From contig NZ_VRYH01000002.1 of the NCBI RefSeq assembly GCF_008079445.1, positions 310,001 through 374,000 of the forward strand: a stretch of 64,000 nt of DNA. Reading direction: 5' to 3'. Positions 44,637 to 53,755 of this stretch are shown here, piece after piece. Each line of letters starts with the position of its first letter. The first letter of the stretch is position 1. The translations under genes and the position numbers were made by a program. Below the pieces are notes generated by a model that was not told the DNA's origin, searched no databases, and saw only the letters and a program-made list of their open reading frames with translations. Source of the DNA: Aidingimonas lacisalsi. GTDB lineage: Bacteria; Pseudomonadota; Gammaproteobacteria; Pseudomonadales; Halomonadaceae.

Positions 44637-45442
44637 GCGTGGGCTTCGTGGGACAAGCGTAATAGCGGATCTTGACGGAAGTAGCGAGACAGCAGTGCAT
44701 AGAGCGCCGGGTATGCCTTGATCAAGACGTCCGGTGCACTGAAAAAGTGCTCGCAACATACGGCAAAGCACTCACCGGGATGAGTGGCGGCATAGTCGTC
44801 GATGGGAGGGGACTCGCCCCGCTCGAGATGGGCCTGCAGATCCTCCCAGACAGTCGTGAAAATGTGGTGCCATTCGTGTGGGTCGATCTCCCTTGGCAGC
44901 GGTGGAAATCCGTCGACATCGCTGGCATTGCCAAGGTCGAGCTTGTGAGCGAACTCGTGAATAAGGACGTTGAAACCGTTCCAGTCGCCACTACCCATCA
45001 AATCAGGGAAGGAGACGACGACCGGCCCCTGAAATGAAGTCTCGCCGGCTCGCTCATCGACGTACTCATGCATGACTCCGAATTCGTCCATCTCTTCTAC
45101 CTGGCGTTGGAACGCGTCGGGCAGAATCTGCACTTCATGGACATTGGCGAAGGCCTCCTGATGATCGTCATCGTCCCAGCCCAGCGTCAGCAAGCAGATT
45201 TGTGCCGCCAGGGCCAGGTGTGCCGGGAGATCGAAGGACGTTGTTTTCGCGAGTTCTTTGTGCAGACTCACGCGCTTGTCGTGCAAGAAGCGCCAGGCAC
45301 GCTGACCAAGCTGTTGGGCGTCGTCGTCATTCAGTGCCGCCAACAGCGGAACCCGTGACCGGGCTTCGGCCCAGTCGGTATGCGGAAATGGGTGGCGGCG
45401 CTCGAAGCCTCGCGCCTGCCAGTGGCGCAGACGACGGAACAT
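44567..45442 (-). CDS. mtfA: Zinc peptidase MtfA (Mlc/DgsA anti-repressor family)
   Basis: 291 residues. The metallopeptidase motif HEFAHKLDLGNASDVDG and the later Glu in HPGECFAVCCEHFF match MtfA, which in E. coli binds and inactivates the glucose repressor Mlc and has peptidase activity. PVVVSFPDLMGSGDWNGFNVLIHEFAH in pieces is a family signature. The gene is one of two on this strand with the GNAT-nitrilase gene, 4 bp apart. Its 3' 70 bp overlap the convergent LysR gene, adding a low-complexity Ser/His-rich tail (HAHASLSATEPTSHSHNS in pieces). Confidence 0.9.
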   Translation of the reverse strand: MFRRLRHWQARGFERRHPFPHTDWAEARSRVPLLAALNDDDAQQLGQRAWRFLHDKRVSLHKELAKTTSFDLPAHLALAAQICLLTLGWDDDDHQEAFANVHEVQILPDAFQRQVEEMDEFGVMHEYVDERAGETSFQGPVVVSFPDLMGSGDWNGFNVLIHEFAHKLDLGNASDVDGFPPLPREIDPHEWHHIFTTVWEDLQAHLERGESPPIDDYAATHPGECFAVCCEHFFSAPDVLIKAYPALYALLSRYFRQDPLLRLSHEAHAHASLSATEPTSHSHNSDASSRD

Positions 45443-45446
45443 GGTG

Positions 45447-47033
45447 TCAGTTCTCGTCCACGTTGGCCCCGGATGGCCGGCCCCCGGATTTCCATGACCA
45501 GTCGCGCCAACGCAGGTCGAACAAATCCTTGCGGCGATCCTTGAGGTTGGTCACCGAGCCTTCGGCGCGCACGATGGTCAGACGTGTCAGGTCAAGGTCC
45601 GAAAACATCACCATCTCGGTGTTGGGCGTGGTTTCCGACAACACGGCATCGTGGGGAAAGGCGAAGTCCGACGGCGAGAACACCGATGACTGGGCGTACT
45701 GGATGTCGAGATTTTCGATCGATGGTACGTTGCCCACGCTGCCACATAGAACGACGTAGCATTCGTTTTCGATGGCTCGCGCCTGCGCGCAGTGGCGGAC
45801 TCGCAGATAACCGTTCTTGGTGTCGGTCCAGAAGGGCACGAAGAGGATGTCCATGTCTTGTTCGGCCAAGACCCGGGATAGTTCCGGGAATTCGACGTCG
45901 TAGCAGATCTGGATACCGATTCGGCCGGCATCGGTATCGAAGACGCGCAGTTCGTCCCCCCCATCGATGACCCAGTCGCGGCGCTCCTGGGGCGTGATGT
46001 GCAACTTGTCCTGATGCTCGATGGTGCCATCGCGGTGACACAGATAACTGACGTTATAAATGCACTCATCGTCGCGCATCTCGATCATCGAACCGGCGAC
46101 GATATTGATGTTGTAGGCTACCGCCATGCGCGAGAGTTCGGTAACGAACTGATCGGTGAATTCAGCCAGGAAGCGAATGGCGGCCTGCTGGTCCTGCTGA
46201 GCAGCCCGGTCTTGCAGACCCATTAGCGGTGCATTGAACAACTCCGGGAAAACAGCAAAGTCGCTCTGGTAATCGGAGAGCGCATCGACGAAGTACTCGA
46301 CCTGCTGCAGCACCGATTCCACGGAGTCGAACTCGCGCATCTGCCACTGAACGGCACCGACCCGCACCTGGGTCTTGCGCGTTTCCAGCACCCGTTCGGC
46401 GGGTTCGTACAGGATGTTGTTCCACTCCAGCAGAGTAGCGAATCCCTGGGATTTCTCATCCTCCGGCAGGTACTTGCGCAGCAGCCTCTTGACCAGGAAG
46501 TCGTTGGCCAACTGGAAGGACAGGATCGGATCGTGGATTTCCTTGCGCGATACCTTGTCGATGTACTCGGTCGGTGAGAGCTCATCGGCATATTGGTGAT
46601 ACTGGGGAATGCGACCGCCCGCCAGGATGGCGCGCAGATTCATCGAACGGCACAGTTCCTTGCGTGCCTCGTACAGACGACGGCCCAGGCGATAGCCTCG
46701 GTAGGCAGGATGTATCAACACATCCAGCCCGTACATGGCATCGCCATTGGGAGCGTTGAGGATGATCTCGCGCTTGCCGATCAGGTCGTCGTACTTGTGC
46801 GGATTGGAGAATTCGTCGTAATCCACCAGTGCCGTCAGTGCCACCCCGACCAGTCGCCCATCGTCTTCGATCACAATCTGGCCATCGGGAAACTCGCTGA
46901 TCAGTTTATCGATGGTCAGCTTGGGCCAGGCACCACCAAGATCCTCGTAGACACTGTCCATCAACTGTTTCAGTTGAGGATAGTCTTCTGAGGCCAGGTT
47001 ACGGAGATTGAGATGCAGGTCGTCAAGAGACAT
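45447..47033 (-). CDS. GNAT acetyltransferase - nitrilase-superfamily fusion
   Basis: 528 residues in two domains. Residues about 5-215 are a GNAT fold with acetyl-CoA loop YRGYRLGRRLYEARKELCR in pieces. Residues about 225-510 are a carbon-nitrogen hydrolase with the catalytic triad Glu (FPELFNAP), Lys (DKLHITPQERRDW) and Cys (GIQICYDVEFPE). Such fusions are widespread and conserved, but the substrate is not known. One idea is that amide hydrolysis and acetyl transfer act on the same molecule. ATG 47033 opens a two-gene unit with mtfA, divergent from the ugp-like importer. Confidence 0.9.
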   Translation of the reverse strand: MSLDDLHLNLRNLASEDYPQLKQLMDSVYEDLGGAWPKLTIDKLISEFPDGQIVIEDDGRLVGVALTALVDYDEFSNPHKYDDLIGKREIILNAPNGDAMYGLDVLIHPAYRGYRLGRRLYEARKELCRSMNLRAILAGGRIPQYHQYADELSPTEYIDKVSRKEIHDPILSFQLANDFLVKRLLRKYLPEDEKSQGFATLLEWNNILYEPAERVLETRKTQVRVGAVQWQMREFDSVESVLQQVEYFVDALSDYQSDFAVFPELFNAPLMGLQDRAAQQDQQAAIRFLAEFTDQFVTELSRMAVAYNINIVAGSMIEMRDDECIYNVSYLCHRDGTIEHQDKLHITPQERRDWVIDGGDELRVFDTDAGRIGIQICYDVEFPELSRVLAEQDMDILFVPFWTDTKNGYLRVRHCAQARAIENECYVVLCGSVGNVPSIENLDIQYAQSSVFSPSDFAFPHDAVLSETTPNTEMVMFSDLDLTRLTIVRAEGSVTNLKDRRKDLFDLRWRDWSWKSGGRPSGANVDEN

Positions 47034-47265
47034 GAGCGGCGTATTCCTGAACGATAAGTGGTCACGATGAGCGCTATTCTAGCACGATGTCGACCCACGC
47101 TAGGCAAGCCGCATGACATGTCATCGTCATGTGACTGTCACCCATTGGTCATCGGCAACTGCCACGATTCTTCCTGACATTCTCGCAAGAAGGTCTACGC
47201 TAGTGATCAGGAGAGTGCAGGCCGGCGTTGGTGCCGTGTCCCTCTTTGCAGCCAATGGGCGCACC

Positions 47266-48432
47266 ATGCTAGATACCCTGAATAATGATAACAAACGCAT
47301 CCGCCTCGAGGATGTCAGCAAGGTCTGGGATGGCCTCGCTGCCGTGGACCAGGTGACCTTCGATGTCTCGCCGGGAGAATTCATCATCCTGCTCGGCCCG
47401 TCGGGCTGCGGCAAATCCACCACGTTGCGAATGATATCCGGCCTCGAGCAGCCCAGTACCGGGCGTATCTTCATCGGCGAGCGCGACGTGACTCGGGAGT
47501 CGCCCGGTGATCGCGGCATCAGCATGGTGTTTCAGTCCTATGCCCTGTTTCCGCACTTGAACGTCGCCGACAACATCGTGTTCGGGTTGCGTAGCCGCAA
47601 AGTGCCCAAACCCGAGCGGCAGGAGCGTCTAGCGCAAGTTGCCTCCCAGGTAGGGTTGGAAGCGTATCTGGATCGTAAACCGGCACAGCTATCCGGCGGT
47701 CAACGTCAGCGAGTGGCATTGGCCCGAGCGATCATCGCCGAAAATGCGATTTGCCTGATGGATGAACCGCTATCCAATCTGGATGCTCGCCTGCGCGGCG
47801 ATATGCGTCGTGAAATCAAGGCATTGCAGCAGCGCTTGGGTATGACGGTCATCTATGTCACTCACGACCAGGTCGAGGCCATGAGCATGGGGGATCGCGT
47901 CATCCTCATGGAATCGGGGCGGATCGTGCAGGACGGTACGCCTGCCGAGCTTTACAGTCGACCGACTTCTGCATTTGCCGCGTCATTCATCGGCAGCCCG
48001 GCGATGAATCTGCTCGAGCTCGAATCCGTTGCAGGGAGAACGGTCATCTCCGAGGAGCCGGCCGTTCCCATTGCGTCGGGCGATGCCAGCCATTGCCTAT
48101 TAGGCCTGCGCCCGGAAGACATCGTGATTCAACCCGCCGGTGCTGCCGGGATGCCTGCCCGGGTTATCGACAAAGAATATCTTGGCGCCGATACCATCGT
48201 CCGCGTACGCGTCGGTAATCAGACACTGCGTGTCCGCCTGCCGGGACAACAGTCGTTGCCGAACGAGCATTGTCGGCTCGATTGGCCGGCAGAAGCCGCC
48301 CACTTCTTCACCGCGGACAGTGGCGAACGTCGCGATGATATCACGGCCGTGACACCCGTCATGGCCAATTCCCGCTCGTCCATTTCCCGCGCAACGGCGC
48401 AACCGTTTCCGGATCAAGGAGTCAAACGATGA
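47266..48432 (+). CDS. CUT1 sugar/polyol ABC transporter ATPase (UgpC/MalK-like)
   Basis: 388 residues. ABC domain: Walker A GPSGCGKSTTLRM near residue 44, the MalK-type signature LSGGQRQRVALARAI, Walker B CLMDEPLSNLDARLR and switch YVTHDQVEAMSMGD. A C-terminal TOBE-like regulatory domain follows from about 245 (LGLRPEDI). The call is CUT1 because of this tail. ATG 47266 is chosen: earlier in-frame sequence to 47113 has no likeness to the family. First gene of the order ATPase, binding protein, two permeases; the binding-protein gene overlaps by ATGA. Confidence 0.92.
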   Translation: MLDTLNNDNKRIRLEDVSKVWDGLAAVDQVTFDVSPGEFIILLGPSGCGKSTTLRMISGLEQPSTGRIFIGERDVTRESPGDRGISMVFQSYALFPHLNVADNIVFGLRSRKVPKPERQERLAQVASQVGLEAYLDRKPAQLSGGQRQRVALARAIIAENAICLMDEPLSNLDARLRGDMRREIKALQQRLGMTVIYVTHDQVEAMSMGDRVILMESGRIVQDGTPAELYSRPTSAFAASFIGSPAMNLLELESVAGRTVISEEPAVPIASGDASHCLLGLRPEDIVIQPAGAAGMPARVIDKEYLGADTIVRVRVGNQTLRVRLPGQQSLPNEHCRLDWPAEAAHFFTADSGERRDDITAVTPVMANSRSSISRATAQPFPDQGVKR

Positions 48433-49724
48433 CAACACCTATCAAGTCGATCATGCAGGGGCTGTCCCTGGCCGGCCTAGTGGTTGCCGCTGGTCAGGCG
48501 ACTGCGCAGGAAGAGCCGGTCGAGTTGACGCTCTACTATCCCGTAGCTGTCGGTGGGGCACTGACCGATGTCATCGACGGTCTGGTCGACGATTTCGAGG
48601 CGGATCATCCCAACATCGACGTGAATGCGATCTATGCGGGCAACTATGATGACACCCGCGTACGTGCCCTGTCGGCTATTGAGGCGGGGGATGCGCCCCA
48701 GTTGTCGGTGCTGTTTTCCATCGATCTCTTCGAGTTGATCGAACAGGACGCCATCGTGCCTTTCGATGATGTGGTCGAAACCGACGAGGAGCGCGCATGG
48801 CTCGACAGCTTCTATCCCGGTTTGATGGAGAATGGCCGACTCGACGGTGAAACCTACGGGATCCCCTTTCAGCGCTCGACCATCGTATTGTACTGGAACA
48901 AGGATGCGTTCGAGGCGGCCGGTCTCGATCCCGAGCAGCCGCCACAAACCTGGGACGAGATGGCCGAAATGGCCAACACCATTCGTGACGCCGGTGACGG
49001 AGACGATCAGTGGGGAGTCATGATTCCTTCCACCGGCTACCCATACTGGATGTTTCAGGCATTGGCATTCCAGAACGGGCATCGTCTGATGAGCGATGAT
49101 GGCACCGAGGTCTACTTCGATGACCCAGCCGCCGTCGAGGCGTTGGAGTACTGGGTGTCGCTGACCGATGAATACCAGGCGATGCCCGACGGGACCATCG
49201 AGTGGGGCACGTTGCGTCAGAACTTCCTCGAAGAGTCGACGGCCATGATGTGGCACAGTACAGGCAACCTGACTGCTGTGCGTGAAGGTGCCGATTTCGA
49301 CTTCGGTGTGTCAATGTTGCCAGCCAAGGAGCAGCCCGGTAGTCCGACCGGTGGCGGTAATTTCTACCTGTTCAAGGACAGTACCGATGAAGAGAAGCGG
49401 GCGGCGATGACCTTCGTTCGCTGGATGACGGCACCCGAGCGGGCCGCCGCCTGGTCGATGGAGACTGGCTATATGGGCGTCAGTGAAGCGGCATACGAAA
49501 CCGACGCCTTGAGTGATTATGTCGAGGATTTCCCGGCTGCCGCCGTGGCGCGCGACCAGCTCGAACACAGTACGGCGGAATTGTCGACTTACCAGGGCGG
49601 ACGCGTACGGCGGGCTCTGGATAACGCCGTGCAAGCTGCGTTGACCGGTCAGATGGCTCCTGAAGAGGCGCTACAACAAGCCCAGCAAGAGGCAGAGGCC
49701 GCATTGCGCCGCTATGCCCGCTGA
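48429..49724 (+). CDS. CUT1 ABC transporter binding protein (UgpB-like)
   Basis: 431 residues with a signal peptide ending ATAQEE. SBP family 1 features: ELTLYYPVAVGGALTDVIDG in pieces (close to the UgpB N-terminus), VNAIYAGNYDDTRVRAL, GIPFQRSTIVLYWNKDAFEAAGLDP in pieces, and PTGGGNFYLFKDS. The N-terminal pattern suggests sn-glycerol-3-phosphate or a glycerophosphodiester, but a sugar cannot be excluded. It is translationally coupled to the ATPase gene. Confidence 0.88.
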   Translation: MTTPIKSIMQGLSLAGLVVAAGQATAQEEPVELTLYYPVAVGGALTDVIDGLVDDFEADHPNIDVNAIYAGNYDDTRVRALSAIEAGDAPQLSVLFSIDLFELIEQDAIVPFDDVVETDEERAWLDSFYPGLMENGRLDGETYGIPFQRSTIVLYWNKDAFEAAGLDPEQPPQTWDEMAEMANTIRDAGDGDDQWGVMIPSTGYPYWMFQALAFQNGHRLMSDDGTEVYFDDPAAVEALEYWVSLTDEYQAMPDGTIEWGTLRQNFLEESTAMMWHSTGNLTAVREGADFDFGVSMLPAKEQPGSPTGGGNFYLFKDSTDEEKRAAMTFVRWMTAPERAAAWSMETGYMGVSEAAYETDALSDYVEDFPAAAVARDQLEHSTAELSTYQGGRVRRALDNAVQAALTGQMAPEEALQQAQQEAEAALRRYAR

Positions 49725-49796
49725 TGCTGTGACGGCTGATGACGCGGAGAGGGCTGACGCTCTCTCCCGTTGGGAGACTCGATGTGAGGGGTGGGC

Positions 49797-50684
49797 ATGC
49801 AGGCGTTAACGTCTCATCGGCATATGCAACTATATGGTGCGCTGCTGTTACTGCCGGCCGCCGTGCTGCTTGCCACGTTCGCGTATCTGCCCACCATCTC
49901 GACACTGATCAACAGCCTGTTTCTGCCCGGCATCCGGGGGGAACCGCCAGTCTTCGTCGGGCTCGAAAACTATCAGGTTCTCATCCAGGATGCGACCTTC
50001 TGGAAAGTGGCCCGCAATAACCTGTTTTACGCGCTTGGCACGATTCCGACGTCGATTGCCTTGGCGCTGGCAATGGCGTTATTCGTCAATGCCCGCTTAC
50101 CGGGACGTGGCTTCGTGCGGATGGCCTATTTTACGCCAACCGTTCTGCCGATGATCGCTGCAGCCAATATCTGGATGTTCTTTTATGCACCGCAGATCGG
50201 GCTGTTCAATCACTTGCTCGATGTGGTTGGCATCAATGGTCCCAATTGGCTGGGGGACCCGAGTGTGGCACTTTTTTCGGTGATCATGATGACCATCTGG
50301 AAGGAAGCCGGGTTCTTCATGATCTTCTATCTGGCCGCACTGCAGAGCATACCGCCGGACCTGAAGGAAGCCGCCGATCTCGAAGGCACCGGCCGTTGGA
50401 GTTTCTTCTGGCGTGTCACCTTTCCGTTGCTGATGCCGACGACGCTGTTCGTGATGATCAATGCACTGATCAATGCGGTGAGAGTGGTCGATCATCTTTT
50501 CATCCTGACCAAGGGCGGTCCCAACAACGCCACCAATCTATTGCTGTACTACGTTTACGAGAATGCCTTCTCGTTCTTCGATCGCCCCTACGCGGCCACC
50601 ATCACCGTTATCATTCTCTTGGTCCTTGCCATCGTGGCGACCGTGAAGTTCACCGTGCTGGATCGGCGCATCCATTATCAATGA
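49797..50684 (+). CDS. CUT1 ABC permease (UgpA/MalF-like)
   Basis: 295 residues with six membrane segments. The coupling loop LKEAADLEGTGRWSFFWRVTFP in pieces is the EAA motif. LINSLFLPG and WKVARNNLFYALGTIP are typical of UgpA. ATG 49797 is chosen with GGGGTGGG upstream; the longer frame begins at GTG. A small inverted repeat in the 72-bp gap before it may set the ratio of binding protein to permease. Confidence 0.92.
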   Translation: MQALTSHRHMQLYGALLLLPAAVLLATFAYLPTISTLINSLFLPGIRGEPPVFVGLENYQVLIQDATFWKVARNNLFYALGTIPTSIALALAMALFVNARLPGRGFVRMAYFTPTVLPMIAAANIWMFFYAPQIGLFNHLLDVVGINGPNWLGDPSVALFSVIMMTIWKEAGFFMIFYLAALQSIPPDLKEAADLEGTGRWSFFWRVTFPLLMPTTLFVMINALINAVRVVDHLFILTKGGPNNATNLLLYYVYENAFSFFDRPYAATITVIILLVLAIVATVKFTVLDRRIHYQ

Positions 50685-50703
50685 ATGCCGACGGAGTGAC
50701 GTC

Positions 50704-51552
50704 ATGACGACGGCTGCCCATGCCAACCATTTCGTACCGAGGCGTCGAGCTGGCGTACCCAGGTTGGAAACGCTGGCCGCCTGGTTGCTGGCCCTGATCT
50801 GGATCTTTCCGCTCCTCTACGCTGTCTGGGCTGCGATCCATCCCTCGGAATTCGTCGCCAGCTTCGAGCTGTTGGCTCCTCTGACTGTCACGAACTTCAT
50901 CGAGGCCTGGAACGATGCGCCGTTCGCGCGGTACTACCTCAATACGTTCCTGATGGTTTCCGGTATCGTTATCGGTCAATTCATCGTGTGTACGCTGGCC
51001 GGTTTTGCCTTCGCCCGCTTTCCGGTCCCCGGTCGAGACATACTGTTCATGCTGGTACTGATCCAGCTCTTTGTCTTTCCCGAGGTTCTGATTGTCGAAA
51101 ACTACCGTATCGCCAGCGGATTGGGCCTGATCGATTCCATTGCCGGCATCGGCTTGCCCTACATTGCCAGTGCCTTCGGTATTTTCCTGCTACGCCAGAC
51201 GTTCAAGACCATTCCCAGGGAACTCGAGGACGCTGCCCGTATTGAAGGATGTAGCTGGATGGGCGTGCTGCTCAAGGTCTACGTTCCATTGGCCAAGCCG
51301 ACGTATCTGGCGTATGGACTGGTATCTATCAGCCACCACTGGAACAATTTCCTGTGGCCGTTGGTCGTCACCAACTCGGTGGAAACTCGCCCTCTCACCG
51401 TGGGTCTCGCGATTTTCTCGGCCCCGGAAACCGGCGTGAATTGGGCCACGATCAGTGCCGCCACGCTGCTCAGCATCGCGCCCCTGTTGATCGCCTTCCT
51501 GCTCTTCCAACGCCAGTTCGTGCAGTCGTTCCTGCGGGCGGGGATTCGTTGA
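50704..51552 (+). CDS. CUT1 ABC permease (UgpE/MalG-like)
   Basis: 282 residues with six membrane segments. FPLLYAVWAAIHPSEF, the EAA loop LEDAARIEGCSWMGVLLKVYVPLAKP in pieces, and the C-terminal LLFQRQFVQSFLRAGIR in pieces match UgpE/MalG. It follows the first permease by 19 bp and closes the operon. It converges on the YbiI-like gene 20 bp away. Confidence 0.92.
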   Translation: MTTAAHANHFVPRRRAGVPRLETLAAWLLALIWIFPLLYAVWAAIHPSEFVASFELLAPLTVTNFIEAWNDAPFARYYLNTFLMVSGIVIGQFIVCTLAGFAFARFPVPGRDILFMLVLIQLFVFPEVLIVENYRIASGLGLIDSIAGIGLPYIASAFGIFLLRQTFKTIPRELEDAARIEGCSWMGVLLKVYVPLAKPTYLAYGLVSISHHWNNFLWPLVVTNSVETRPLTVGLAIFSAPETGVNWATISAATLLSIAPLLIAFLLFQRQFVQSFLRAGIR

Positions 51553-51572
51553 GCTAGCCGGTCGTTCATCGC

Positions 51573-51839
51573 TCAACGCAACTGACTATCCTTGCTGCCG
51601 CGTCGATTATAGCCACTGATGGCAGATTGCTGCTTGTCGAGTTCACGCTGGCAGGCAATGCAAAGACGGACTCCAGGCACGGCGTCTCGACGTGCCTGGG
51701 GTATTGCCTCCCCACACTCTTCGCAATGCGTCAGACTTTCGCCTTGCGGCAAGTGGCTGCGCGCACGTTCGAGTTCGTCCTGGACTGTGCTTTCAATCTG
51801 TTCGTGCACATCGCCATCTTTCGACCAACCGCCTGCCAT
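51573..51839 (-). CDS. DksA/TraR-type zinc-finger protein (YbiI-like)
   Basis: 88 residues, the size of E. coli YbiI. It starts MAGGWSKDGDVHEQI and contains a four-Cys zinc finger, CEECGEAIPQARRDAVPGVRLCIACQ in pieces, followed by GYNRRGSKDSQLR, which is nearly identical to the YbiI tail. Small DksA-like proteins may act on RNA polymerase, but YbiI's role is not established. ATG 51839 follows GGGAGG; the in-frame ATG at 51860 lacks a site. Confidence 0.93.
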   Translation of the reverse strand: MAGGWSKDGDVHEQIESTVQDELERARSHLPQGESLTHCEECGEAIPQARRDAVPGVRLCIACQRELDKQQSAISGYNRRGSKDSQLR

Positions 51840-52026
51840 CGTTGCCTCCCGTCGGTGCATGCGAACCGCGTCGTCTCATGACCTCATGGTAGTCTGGAAT
51901 AATGGGAAGGTATTGGCCAACATCAGCCGTTACCGGGATGAGCCAGTCGCCTCGTCACGTCGTGCGCTTGGCGTTATGCTGCTGGGCATGACCATTGCTG
52001 AATACGCATCTTGTTTGGAGTTAGGC

Positions 52027-52902
52027 ATGACTGGACAACAGATCGGGATCATCGGTACCGGAGTGATGGGCGGGCCCATGGCATGCAACCTTTTGCAGGC
52101 CGGATTTTCGGTGCAGGCATGGAATCGCTCTCCTGAGAAGCTGCAGGGGATAGCCGATTTGGGCGGCATCTCCTGTGATTCACCGGAGCAAGCGGCATCC
52201 GGTGTGGATGTGTTGATCTGCATGTTAAGTGATGGCCCGACCTGTGATGCCGTTCTGTTCGGTGACGGGGCGGCTGTCGACGCCATGGCCCCGGGGGCGA
52301 CACTGGTCGTCATGAGTTCGATTCCTGTCGAGACGGCACACGTTCAGGCCGAGCGCTGTCGTGAACGTGGACTGGGGTACCTGGATGCGCCGGTGTCCGG
52401 TGGCGAACGAGGAGCCCAGGAAGCCTCTCTGGCGATCATGGTAGGGGGCGAGTCGGAAACGTTCGCGGCCGCCGAGCCGGTATTGACCGTGATGGGGCGG
52501 GCGGTGCATGTCGGACCGGCCGGTACCGGGCAGCAAGCCAAACTGGCCAATCAGATGATCGTGGCCAGTACCATTGCCACCGTTGCTGAGGCACTACTGT
52601 TCGCCGAACGGGGCGGCGCTGATCCCGCCAAGGTTCGTGATGCCCTATCCGGCGGATTCGCCGATTCGCCGATCATGCGGCAACATGGCTTGCGCATGAT
52701 CGAGGAATCCTTTGCGCCTGGAGGCGCCGCCAAGTACCAGCTCAAGGACACGCATACTGCCATGGAGCGGGCCGACGTACTGGGGCTGCAATTGCCGGTG
52801 GCGACTGTCGCCGATGAATTATTCGAGGCCATGGTTGAACACGGCGACGGTGATCTCGATCACAGTGGCTTGATTCGTGAATTGCGACGCTTGAATGATT
52901 GA
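52027..52902 (+). CDS. Beta-hydroxyacid dehydrogenase (HIBADH/GarR family)
   Basis: 291 residues. Rossmann motif IGIIGTGVMGGPMACNLLQAG in pieces at the N-terminus; substrate loop YLDAPVSGGERGAQEASLAIMVGG in pieces; catalytic Lys in GQQAKLANQMIV; C-terminal FAPGGAAKYQLKDTHTA in pieces. Family members reduce tartronate semialdehyde or oxidise 3-hydroxyisobutyrate. Reduction of tartronate semialdehyde to glycerate would fit the glycolate genes just downstream, although it lies on the opposite strand. ATG 52027; an open frame back to 51619 overlaps another gene and is ignored. Confidence 0.88.
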   Translation: MTGQQIGIIGTGVMGGPMACNLLQAGFSVQAWNRSPEKLQGIADLGGISCDSPEQAASGVDVLICMLSDGPTCDAVLFGDGAAVDAMAPGATLVVMSSIPVETAHVQAERCRERGLGYLDAPVSGGERGAQEASLAIMVGGESETFAAAEPVLTVMGRAVHVGPAGTGQQAKLANQMIVASTIATVAEALLFAERGGADPAKVRDALSGGFADSPIMRQHGLRMIEESFAPGGAAKYQLKDTHTAMERADVLGLQLPVATVADELFEAMVEHGDGDLDHSGLIRELRRLND

Positions 52903-52931
52903 GCCATCCGATGTCGGAGAGGCCCCGATGC

Positions 52932-53594
52932 TCAGGACATCTCCTCTGACGTTGCATGCACTGCGGCCATGAACCGTTTCAGCTTGTACTCATTCAGTTT
53001 GCCGTCCGTCCGCACTCCGGTACAGATATCGACGCCGAACGGGTTGACCGCCCGTATCGCCTCGCCGACGTTGTCGGCGTTCAGGCCGCCCGCCAGAAAT
53101 ACCGGCACCGGGGAACGTTCAACGATCTGCGCACTCAATGACCAGTCATGAACACGTCCTGTGCCACCCAGTTCCTTGACCGCCAGTGATTGGTTACCTG
53201 AGTCGAGCAGCAGGGCGTCGACCTCTGGCGCAATACCGACGGCTTCCGCGACGGAGGCATCGTCGACGACATGGATGACCTGCACCAATGAAATGCCGGG
53301 TAACGAACGGCGCAGGGTGTGTAGTGCGTCCACGGTCATTCGATCGCAAAGCTGGAGCGTGTTGACGCCGCACCGTCGTTGTTGCGCGATGATCTCATTG
53401 GCATCCGTCTGGCTGGTGAGCAGAAAACGGCCGAGTGGCGGCGGAACCGTGCCTGCGATATCCGCAATGTGCTGTTCTTCGATCACGCCCGGCCCGCTGG
53501 GCATTTCCGAGACCAGGCCGAGCGCCGAGGCACCGGCCCGTATGGCGAGATGGGCTTCTGCGGTTGAGCTGATGCAACAGATTTTGACGCGCAT
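52932..53594 (-). CDS. Phosphoribosylanthranilate isomerase-like protein
   Basis: 220 residues of the TrpF TIM barrel. The N-terminal RVKICCIS keeps the catalytic Cys but has a second Cys where TrpF has Gly. The catalytic Asp lies in ALLLDSGN, followed by LGGTGRVHDW. FLAGGLNADNVGEAI and FGVDICTGVRTDGKLNEYKL keep the phosphate-binding barrel end, though TrpF normally has SGVE and KD there. The usual SPR stretch after strand 2 is replaced by SGPGVI. No trp genes are nearby. It may be a paralogue with another substrate; a true TrpF role is possible but less likely. Confidence 0.78.
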   Translation of the reverse strand: MRVKICCISSTAEAHLAIRAGASALGLVSEMPSGPGVIEEQHIADIAGTVPPPLGRFLLTSQTDANEIIAQQRRCGVNTLQLCDRMTVDALHTLRRSLPGISLVQVIHVVDDASVAEAVGIAPEVDALLLDSGNQSLAVKELGGTGRVHDWSLSAQIVERSPVPVFLAGGLNADNVGEAIRAVNPFGVDICTGVRTDGKLNEYKLKRFMAAVHATSEEMS

Positions 53595-53686
53595 GGTTTC
53601 CCTCGCTTGTATGACTCTGCTGGCGAATCACTATACATAACCTGGTAGTGAGAGAAATATCCTCCGGCCACAGTCTGCCAGTGCAC

Positions 53687-53720
53687 AAAAAAGGCGCCGC
53701 CGAATCAGACACGGGGCGCC
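53687..53720 (-). terminator. Intrinsic terminator of the glcDEFG operon
   Basis: Read on the minus strand, GGCGCC (53720-53715) pairs with GGCGCC (53698-53693) and is followed by TTTTTT (53692-53687). CCG/CGG pairing can extend the stem past a single-base bulge. It lies 36 bases after the glcG stop. Confidence 0.82.
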
Positions 53721-53755
53721 CAAGGGGAAGCCTGGGGAGTGTGCGGCAGGTGCAC

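Noticed and set aside
47113-47265. Upstream extension of the CUT1 ATPase
   Set aside because: 51 codons with no similarity to ATPase N-termini; falls in the divergent promoter region.
51619-52026. Upstream extension of the hydroxyacid dehydrogenase
   Set aside because: Lies over the YbiI-like gene on the opposite strand; the Rossmann motif begins right after ATG 52027.
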